Of a stretch of 13,865 bases of DNA, positions 7,900 through 13,865 are shown in pieces. A model generated the notes under the pieces. That model did no database searches and was not told the origin of the DNA. It was given only the letters and a program-made list of their open reading frames with translations. Where the stretch lies: NCBI GenBank assembly GCA_009602725.1, contig WELB01000263.1, positions 157,614-171,478 of the forward strand, written 5' to 3'. The number at the start of each line of letters is the position of its first letter. The stretch's first letter is position 1. The DNA comes from Spirogloea muscicola (Eukaryota > Streptophyta > Zygnematophyceae > Spirogloeales > Spirogloeaceae). Made by a program: the position numbers and the translations under genes.

Positions 7900-8130
7900 A
7901 TGGCGGCGCCTCGCGAAGGGACCTCCGTCGCCGCCGCCTTCCGCACTCCGTCGACAGCCTTGCCGCTGCCTGACCGGGCTGCGCCGCAGTGCCCCCCGGC
8001 GCCTGGCCCTCGCGTATTGTGCCTGCGCCGCGCTCATGCATGCTGTGCCGAGGCGACACAGCTGCGCATCAGCATGGCCGATATCTGCGGATCCTCGGCG
8101 GGCAGCGGCGTCCGAGTCGCCATGTCATAG
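7900..8130 (+). CDS. Possible first exon or small protein in a GC-rich island
   Basis: An ATG at 7900 in strong context (GCGGCCATGGCG) opens a 76-codon frame (MAAPREGTSVAAAFRTPSTA...) ending at TAG 8128-8130. It lies in a sharply GC-rich island (about 7830-8115) amid lower-GC sequence, the pattern seen around the ENH1-type first exon. The N-terminus is rich in Ala, Ser, Thr and Arg and poor in acidic residues, as in organelle transit peptides. No domain is recognised and no downstream exon was found. It could be an orphan first exon, the end of a gene lost to insertion, or chance GC-rich sequence. Frames on the other strand are also open. Confidence 0.25.
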   Translation: MAAPREGTSVAAAFRTPSTALPLPDRAAPQCPPAPGPRVLCLRRAHACCAEATQLRISMADICGSSAGSGVRVAMS

Positions 8131-8369
8131 CCCTTGACTGTGTGATGCAGTACAAGTACAGCTGACCATAACATCACTGTGGTAGCTAGCCAATAAGTTA
8201 GAAGCAAGCAATGATAAGCTTGCTTGTTACTGCGGTGCAGAAGCATACAAACGACAAGTCAGCATGACCTTGCAATATGAATTCATCAGTAGAGCTCTTG
8301 CCATCCTGCAGTTGTCTTTTGGTGCTGATGTCCCCCTAAACAGTGAGTATTAGAGAGAATAACGCCTCG

Positions 8370-8437
8370 GCCTGGAATGAATCTGTAGAACTGGGCTGCT
8401 ATGCGATAAATATACATGTATAAGCTTCATTCCAGGC
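8370..8437. repeat. Palindrome nested in an inverted repeat
   Basis: GCCTGGAATGAA (8370-8381) is exactly complementary to TTCATTCCAGGC (8426-8437). Between them is the perfect 12-bp palindrome TATACATGTATA (8411-8422). It lies at the downstream end of the minus-strand transposase-like relic. Confidence 0.7.
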
Positions 8438-8845
8438 ATTCCATTCGGGATGCAGGTCCCCATGCTCCCTTGGGCTTGGTGTGGAAGACTGTGTGAAGCA
8501 GGTGCAGCAGCATCGACTTGAGCTCGGCAAGATTGGTCCAGTCCAGCATCGTTATCTGCTGGATTAGCTTCTGACAAACAGGTGATCTACATTCTTTTTC
8601 CTTCTTGACGCTAGTGTGCAGGAAGCGATCTTGCAACATGTTCCACATGCATTTCCCTCTTGAAGACCCAATGTTGAGCCTGTTCGTTGGTGTCCGCGAA
8701 ATTTGTTCACGATCATGTCGAACTCTGATACGACTTTTGTCCCTGTGTTTACTCCATGATCGTTGCAGTCCGTCTCAAACACGTAGGAAATGTGCTTCAT
8801 GAGCTTGTACAGGACTCTACCGTGTGCTTCACACGTGCTACACAT
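8427..8845 (-). pseudogene. Frameshifted transposase-like relic (KDZ-like, tentative)
   Basis: Three overlapping minus-strand frames read on from each other with natural composition. The first is MCSTCEAHGRVLYKLMKHIS, then VFETDCNDHG to FDMIVNKF (8845-8700). The second is ADTNEQAQHWVFKREMHVEH, then VARSL (about 8700-8620). The third is HTSVKKEKECRSPVCQKLIQ, then LDWTNLAELKSMLLHLLHTV (8615-8427). Frame changes lie near 8700 and 8620. The NEQ...W..(K)R pattern after an acidic or His-containing stretch is reminiscent of the C-terminal part of KDZ/CxC-type transposases common in algal and fungal genomes. That family call is a guess from motif shape. The coding character with two frameshifts is what the sequence shows. 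Confidence 0.35.
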
Positions 8846-9149
8846 CGTTGTCCAGGACTCAACTATAAGCAGCTGTGTGATGCAAATGAAAGAAGAACGA
8901 TGCTGACCTGCAATGCATGACCACTATATGACTGATTCATGATTGGCAGTATGCTTAGCTATTCATTCTACCTCACTCTAGCCTAGTAGACCTTTGTCTA
9001 GATCGCTGATGCTTGCATGGACATGGCTGGTCTTATTGCAGTATGTTTGCCAATGTTTGCATGAATTGGAATAATCAGGAGCAGCAGAAAACTGCAATCC
9101 CGAGAAAGCCAAGAGTCTCACTGACGCTGACATTGAAGAGTTGCGCGGT

Positions 9150-9559
9150 TCATATTGGTTTCAAGGTACGCTTGAAGTCGTACGACATCCACACGAGATG
9201 GTCATTCTTAATCCTGCCCATACGTGTATGGCCTTGTGCATCAGGAACAGGAGCGCAGGAGCAACCAAGGACTGAAGCTGGTTGAGGCAACCCGGGCAGG
9301 TCATGCTGAATGTACATTGCTTGTGTGTCCAATAGTTGGAGTTGTGCTGGGTAGTCCAGGTCCAGTAATGATGGTCGCAAGGATCTAGTGGTAGTACCAT
9401 TGGCATCATTGTTGGGATATGCAGAAGAACTGAATGCATGTTTCGCTCTGCACATTCAGATGCTGACTTGGCCCGAACTACGCCTACCACGGGAGTGGTC
9501 TGGCCATAGTTGGCCAGCTCAAGATAAATGCTCGGTGAGAAGGGGGCAAGCAACAACAT
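9150..9559 (-). pseudogene. Weak coding signal of unknown identity
   Basis: Two overlapping minus-strand frames are open. One (9559-9161) includes CTFSMTCPGCLNQLQS. The other (9455-9150) includes LLDLDYPAQLQLLDTQ, then GHTRMGRIKNDHLVWMSYDF. Composition in the second frame looks protein-like but no family is recognised. It may be another part of the transposase-like relic at 8427-8845, since orientation is the same. Confidence 0.2.
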
Positions 9560-9599
9560 TGCCTAAGGATAGTGCAGTGATTTGTATATAGATTTGGCA

Positions 9600-10380
9600 C
9601 GTCGTCATTGACGTTTGCAGAATGCATACATCTCTTGAGTAATTGACATACATGGACATAGGTGTCACACTTCGGGCTCAGACTAGTGCTTCGATGAATG
9701 AATGAATGTCAGGCGGCCAATTTGCTTACTGTAGCAAGAGCTTCCTTACATCGTCTGGCAAGAGGTTGAGGGCAAGTGCTGCAGCAAGAGTAAGTTCATG
9801 CTAGCCACTTTGTAGTGCTCTGAAGGAGTCAAAATGACTTGATCCTCACTGCCCCTTAAGCAGAAGGTTGCTTTGTGTCCTAAGGCTTGTCAACAAAAGC
9901 ATTGGTTCAGAGAAGCAGACAATGATGACGCTGCCTAAGATGCGCCTAAATTGCATCTGTGTGTAATTGCTCGTGGTTGTGAGTGTGCCCGTTCTGTAAA
10001 CGTGCGTGTGTGCATGCAGCCAACAGCCAACAGAGGCATCCTAACCACCGCTTAGAGAACTTGCAGAACTTGGTTTGCACCAAGCGTGCTTGGAAAGCAG
10101 TGGAGGGAAAGTGGCTCTCACAAAAGGGCGGTGGCTGTGTATGCCAGCCAATGGCTGATGGATATCACTCACTTCCAGATACCATTGTGCGATGAGTCCT
10201 ACGCAGTCCTGTTAGCATCGTCACGCAGCTCTTACTGTCTCATATGCACCATCTTATTCTGTGTTCTTCTATCTTGCTCATCATCGTAAGAGCAGACCGA
10301 AGAAGCAGCTCCTTCCAAAAACGGCTGCAAAGTGACATGGCCAGCAATTTACAAGTGGATTTGTCCTGGGCGAAGAGGCC
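9600..10380. other. Intergenic with one repeat E fragment
   Basis: No gene is recognised. A minus-oriented repeat E fragment lies at 10103-10149 (AAAGTGGCTCTCACAAAAGG, then GCTGTGTATGCCAGCC). A short ATGA microsatellite is at about 9693-9706. Confidence 0.45.
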
Positions 10381-10389
10381 ACTATAGCG

Positions 10390-10484
10390 AGAGAAGGCGC
10401 GCGGTACGCATGAATTGAAAGGGAGGCCAATTCAAGCCTTACAAATGACCTGTTAATTGGGTAATGAGCTGGCTAAGGGGGACA
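10390..10484 (-). repeat. Retroelement 3' flank repeat, copy 2
   Basis: Related to 2484-2575 throughout. Here it directly follows the stop codon of the retroelement ORF at 10485, which identifies the block as that family's 3' untranslated sequence. Confidence 0.65.
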
Positions 10485-11100
10485 CTAATATCCCCGAGTG
10501 AGCACATGCAACTCTGACAAGCTATACTGAGGCGCCAAAGCACCACCACGGAAGCCATTAGCCTGTGCTAATGCACGACCAGCACGCTGGTGTATCGCGA
10601 GTGCCTGGGAGCGCTGTAGACTCAACGATAGCCGCATTCTATAGCATGCAATGATGGCTTGCGGGACGCTAGAATGCCCCAAGCTACCCGCCCGTCTACG
10701 TTGGCGGGCATCGACATGCAGTGCCAGGCGATGGAGGAGGGAAGATCACTTCGTTCCGTAGCCGCCGTAGATGTCCATGGCGCATAGGAAGAAGAGGTCG
10801 CCCCGGGGGTGGTCATTGTAGTGCCTCTCCTTCTTCCTCTCTGCATGATGTGTCGCCCAACCTGGCATAGTCAGTGTGGGTGCCCCTGGTTGGAATGCGT
10901 CGATGAGAACGACGTCGAGGAGAAGACGAGGCCCACCACTCTGGGGGGTGGCCACCACATCCAGGCGCCTGACGTAAGGCCTGCCACGCTTCTGGAGCAC
11001 CGGCATGATGCCCGGCACCTCCATGGCCGCAGGATAGCGAGGGCACAGGTCTTCTACGTAGCTCCAGAGCATAGTCGTTGTCTCTATTGAACGATAGCAA
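10485..11100 (-). pseudogene. Retroelement-like ORF, 5'-truncated, one internal stop
   Basis: On the minus strand a single frame runs from about 11100 to the TAG at 10487-10485, interrupted only by TGA at 10748-10746. Its first part (11072-10746) reads MEVPGIMPVLQKRGRPYVRR, LDVVATPQSGGPRLLLDVVL, then ERKKERHYNDHPRGDLFFL and DIYGGYG. The second part contains SLLHRLALHVDARQRRRA, then RMRLSLSLQRS, RAGRALAQANGF and SLSELHVLTRGY-stop. The arrangement of LLLDV, a Lys/Arg-Tyr motif, F.(P/C)..., YGG.G and a basic C-terminal helix is familiar from the region following the reverse transcriptase in many algal non-LTR-type elements, and it resembles a PD-(D/E)xK nuclease fold. No reverse transcriptase is present in the window, as expected for a 5'-truncated insertion. 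The relatives at 1913, 5780, 6414 and 7636 support a repeated coding family. The family name is uncertain. Confidence 0.6.
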
Positions 11101-11424
11101 TGACATCAAAGGCCGCAAGCGAAACACATGCCTGGATGCATTCTCCAGCAACAGGCTCACCAGCCATGCTCTCACCACAGGGAATGCACGGAAACACAAA
11201 TGCCTGATGCTTTTGGCTTTGGTGTCCTTTCACGGGCATGTACTCAAACCCACTGCCACTCACTTGCGTTGCCGAACCTGCAAAAGAATGATTGGCTGGC
11301 AAGAAAGTGGGATACCCTAGACAGCTGACGCATCTAGAGTATTGTCCAGAGGCTCGTATGGTGCAATGAAACGAGCAGCTGTGCCGACAGGAAGCTCAGC
11401 ATCGCTCGCCGCCCCGGCGGGGTC
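11101..11424. other. Open frames of unclear meaning
   Basis: Frames are open on both strands over 11078-11320. On plus, one ends CRTCKRMIGWQESGIP. On minus (11302-11084), the frame contains FVFPCIPCGESMAGEPVAGE. Neither joins convincingly to the retroelement frame at 11100, and no family is recognised. Confidence 0.2.
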
Positions 11425-11470
11425 GAGGAGAAAGTGGCTCTCCCTAAGGGGGCAAGGGCTGTGAAGACTG
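11425..11470 (-). repeat. Repeat E fragment
   Basis: GAGAAAGTGGCTCTCCCTAA, then GGGGGCAAGGGCTGTGAAG, is the reverse complement of the right half of repeat E. Confidence 0.6.
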
Positions 11471-11611
11471 GTAGGAGGTCGAGGAGACTGGTAGAGTGAC
11501 AAGGCGGTTATCAGTCGAGTCGACAAGGCCGGCGCGGGTGGGCCAGCCTGCCATTTGGTGGGGGCCCCACCACTATCATAAGGAAGCTCTTCCAACCCAC
11601 TAACTCCGTTT

Positions 11612-11699
11612 CACCTTGTCGTACTTACTGGGCTAGTCTCTCACAAGGGCTGTGAAAAGCCAGCCCGAAGAAGACTTGACAAAGGTTCGAAGGGGCCAA
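11612..11699. repeat. Foldback element made of two opposed repeat E halves
   Basis: A left arm starting ACCTTGTC and including GGGCTAGTCTCTCACA faces a right arm TGTGAAAAGCCAGCCCGAAG then ACTTGACAAAGGT across AGGGC. The arms are about 34 bp, imperfectly complementary, and both belong to repeat E. The right flank continues with the GGTTCGAAGGGGCCAAA end of E. Confidence 0.7.
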
Positions 11700-11956
11700 A
11701 TGATGGAGGGGCCTAGAAAGCGCTAAGCAGCTACGAAGGGGCCTGACTCGCAGGTGACGGGCTCCCATGGGAAGAGCTTCTTCCCGTACATCAGGAGCTG
11801 CAGGCGAGACCGCCGAGGCGGCGCCCAAGATTTGCTTATGGGCGGGTCTCAGGAGGGCCGCCGCCCGCGGGCCTGATCCGGCGCACGGAAGAATTCGCTG
11901 CAGCGCCGGATACGGCAGGCCGCGCGCCCATCGGCCGCCCCCTCTGGCCTGCCGCC

Positions 11957-12396
11957 ATGGGTTGCGCCTCCTCTTATTCCGAGACGGAGTGTGTGAGGGC
12001 CCGAGTGCCCAAGTGGCTCAGTGGCTCCTCCAAAAGAAGCCTGCCGGAGTGACGCTGCCAGACGAAGCGGCGTGTGCGCAGGCCGCGGCCCAGGCTCGGC
12101 GCTCTGCAACAGGGCCGGAGCTTTGGCGAGCTTTGGCTGCTGGCGTCGACATAGTTGCCCGGAGGCGGCAGGCACGGCGCAGCGGTGGTACGTGCAAGAT
12201 TTGGAGATGCAATTTGCTGGCCGCTGCCTACTACTGTCCCAAGCCGTGGCCGCCTCAGCTTGCTGCGGCTCTACCGCTAGTCAAGCTGCTGCATTGATGG
12301 GCTTTCTGGGTTTGGCAAAGCTGGACATCAGCCGAGGGCCAGCTGCAGAGCGTCGCACAGGAGGACGTAAACATTCTGAAGCTAGCAAGCCAGTGA
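11957..12396 (+). CDS. Tentative small protein with N-myristoylation signature, three exons
   Basis: The proposed exons are 11957-11992, 12082-12187 and 12332-12396 (68 aa). The start is in near-ideal context (GCCGCCATGGG) and encodes MGCASSYSETEC; Gly2, Cys3 and Ser6 fit N-myristoylation with adjacent palmitoylation, which would anchor it to membrane. The middle exon reads AAAQARRSATGPELWRALAA, then GVDIVARRRQARRSG. The last reads EGQLQSVAQEDVNILKLASQ-stop. Donors are GTGAGGG and GTACGTGC, acceptors GCGCAG and CATCAG, and intron lengths (89 and 144 nt) match the neighbours. The splicing is my inference from phase and site quality. Without splicing the frame at 11957 stops after 31 codons, while an overlapping frame runs from 11767 to 12297. 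Function is unknown. It is convergent with the HD-ZIP-type gene, with 135 bp between stops. Confidence 0.35.
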
Positions 12397-12531
12397 CTCC
12401 CAGAATGGGCTGCGTGGGATGTCCTCAGACGACATGAACCACTGCGCAAGCGCTTTACGCGTGCTCGGAGCAGCGCAGCGGTTGCTTGATCACCAATAGC
12501 AATGCACTATGCGGCCTTGCGACTGCGCCCG

Positions 12532-13753
12532 TCAAGGCGGCAAGAAGGCCCAGTCGTAGTGCAGGAAGGCTATGATGTGGTCGCCGCTGCTGCCACCACT
12601 AGTGCTGCCGTCGGACACTTTCCACGCCGTCGCACGGTTGTAGGCAACGATTCGGCCGTCAGCACAAACCCGCCGCCCTGCCGGCAGCATCGCAAATCCC
12701 TGCGCAAGGGCACGCCATGTAGCAGCCACATTAGCTGTAGCTCAACATGGGCTGGCGGCCAATGGGCCACTGCCAAGAGCATGGACCTTGCTGAAGAGCT
12801 GGGGGAGCGCAGAGAGGACGCGGATGCGCGTTGCTGCATCGTGCGTGTCATCCCAGTCGAGGCGCCGCAGGCCGCCAAGCGGCGCCCCCAGCATCTCCAG
12901 GCCCGCCGCATTTGCCATCGCCACCTCCAGCTTCTGCGAGCAGGTCGCAGCCGCCGCCGCCGCCCGCCAGTAGTACGCGTGAGGCAAGCGTCATTGCATC
13001 GCGGGCCAGCGTAAGGCAGACTCTTGTTGCCATGTGCAGTCACTACACCTCTGTGGCCTCGCACAGGACGATGGCGTGCTTGCAGCGCCAAAACACTGCC
13101 ACCTCCGCTGCCGCAGCTGCCTTGCCATCGCCATTTGCATTCTGCTGTTCTCCTCCAATTGGGCTGGCGGCATCGGCCCCCGGCAGATCGACGCCGAGGA
13201 CAGTCCTGCACCAGTGCTCGTGCGCTGTAAGATCGCAGCAACTCTGAGCAATTTCTGAATATAAGATTATGCTGCCGTGCGCCGGTGCCGGCAGCAAACT
13301 CACCTGTGGCTGCAGACAGCACGCTGCGCAAGGAGCGCCTGTCCTGGGGAGAGCAGCGGGAGCAGCGCCAGCGGCGGGGCCGGCGGCAACCGAAGCATGG
13401 CAGTGATGCGCTGCACAGTCGTGACGATGTGGCGCACATGGTGGCGCGCTATAGATGCCACAGCCGCTTTGCCATTGGCGTTGTAAGCATACTGGAAGGC
13501 TATCACCAGCACGGCAAGCGATGCTGGGTGGGGATGACTGGTAGAGGCCGGCTGTGTCGGCGTCGTCGGGGATTCCAGTGACACAGCCCGGAAGCCCGAC
13601 GGCAGAAGCGGCATGTCTTCTGAGGTGAACGGTGCATCCACCTCTGCAAAGAGGAGCTGTGCCTGGCCCGCAGTGGCAGCCGGCAACGCTGCCGCCATTG
13701 GTGGCGACCTGCCAGCTGGGGCCATGCCACTCAGCAGCTGCATATGCTCAGTG
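12532..13753 (-). CDS. Class III HD-ZIP-type protein, C-terminal part: START end, HD-SAD-type region, MEKHLA domain (5' end outside window)
   Basis: Four minus-strand exons are read: 13753-13304, 13205-13049, 12933-12787 and 12699-12532 (307 codons with the stop; introns 98, 115 and 87 nt, GT-AG). The first opens MQLLSGM, followed by LLFAEVDAPFTSEDMPLLPS, GFRAVSLES, then VIAFQYAYNANGKAAVASIA, RHHVRHIVTTVQRI. This is the START end and HD-SAD region of class III HD-ZIP factors. Splicing at the split Arg codon gives LAQRAVCSHRTVLGVDL, matching the plant LA...SYR..LGVEL block. The later exons give HAIVLCEATEKLEVAMANAA, GLEMLG, then GFAMLPAGRR, AWKVSDG and HYDWAFLPP at the end. These match the MEKHLA block in order and almost gap-free. 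A low-complexity insert (NANGDGKAAAAAE) and a Gly/Ser insert are alga-specific. In land plants these factors pattern meristems and vasculature. Homeodomain and zipper would lie beyond the right edge and are not seen, so DNA binding is inferred only. Confidence 0.85.
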
Positions 13754-13865
13754 CTGCAAATGGTCAGAGGCTGGTGGAGGCTGGCAAGAAGAGGGATGGA
13801 CAAAGAAGAGCAGGGGCATTCATTCGAAGAAGTTGGGGAGCGAGCAGTCATTGGTGGGGGGGTTA
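13754..13865 (-). other. Intron (3' part) of the HD-ZIP-type gene
   Basis: Minus-strand sequence up to the acceptor CCATTTGCAG|C is pyrimidine-rich. The acceptor at 13755-13754 is preferred over the ATATGCAG at 13739-13738, because it keeps the residues before QLLSGM that plant homologues also have. Confidence 0.55.

Noticed and set aside
9983-10195. Cys-rich 70-codon plus-strand frame
   Set aside because: It runs through a repeat E fragment, shows no family motif and has no supporting context.
11684-11699. GGTTCGAA in repeat E as a Pol III B box, making E a tRNA-derived SINE
   Set aside because: The motif lacks the final C of the B-box consensus, no A box at proper spacing was found, and no T arm can be folded. 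The inverted-repeat reading fits better.
12570-13439. 289-codon open frame on the minus strand
   Set aside because: It is Arg/Cys/Trp-rich and out of frame with the well-supported HD-ZIP-type exons. It is a GC-rich shadow that reads through introns.

Overview
The window looks like nuclear DNA of a green alga, most likely a chlorophyte of the Trebouxiophyceae type. The signs are GC-rich coding exons, short (about 60-200 nt) spliceosomal introns, strong GCCGCC(A)CCATGG-like start contexts, a chloroplast-targeted protein, and plant-type domain architectures. A streptophyte alga cannot be excluded. All assignments are by reading alone; no database was searched.

Layout. (1) At the left edge (3-794, +) is the 3' part of a frame ending in an SMN-like YG box. 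(2) From 795 to about 2710 there is no host gene, only decayed retroelement and short inverted-repeat fragments. (3) At 2802-4050 (+) lies the best-supported gene, a five-exon ENH1-type PDZ-rubredoxin-membrane-anchor protein. Its exon 1 is interrupted by one N plus 80 T, probably an assembly defect, and one of its introns is GC-AG. A 17-bp hairpin follows just after its stop. (4) From about 4130 to 5680 nothing convincing was found. (5) The stretch 5680-7670 is a dense mosaic of one dispersed short repeat (here 'repeat E', about 80 bp, hairpin-forming) and 3' fragments of one retroelement-like coding family that ends in Leu-Thr-Arg-Gly-Tyr-stop. (6) A GC-rich island with a possible first exon sits at 7900-8130. 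(7) A frameshifted, transposase-like relic and weakly coding sequence lie on the minus strand at 8427-9559. (8) The most complete copy of the retroelement coding family is at 10485-11100 (-), and a foldback E element is at 11612-11699. (9) At 11957-12396 (+) is a tentative small gene with an N-myristoylation signature. (10) Convergent to it, at 12532 to beyond the right edge (-), is the 3' part of a class III HD-ZIP-type protein (START end, HD-SAD-type region, MEKHLA domain) in four visible exons.

The host genes show no operon-like or pathway relationship. The two most noteworthy items are the class III HD-ZIP-type C-terminus in an apparent alga and the SMN-like YG box. The repeats show that the intergenic space has been repeatedly colonised by one element family and its short hairpin satellite.
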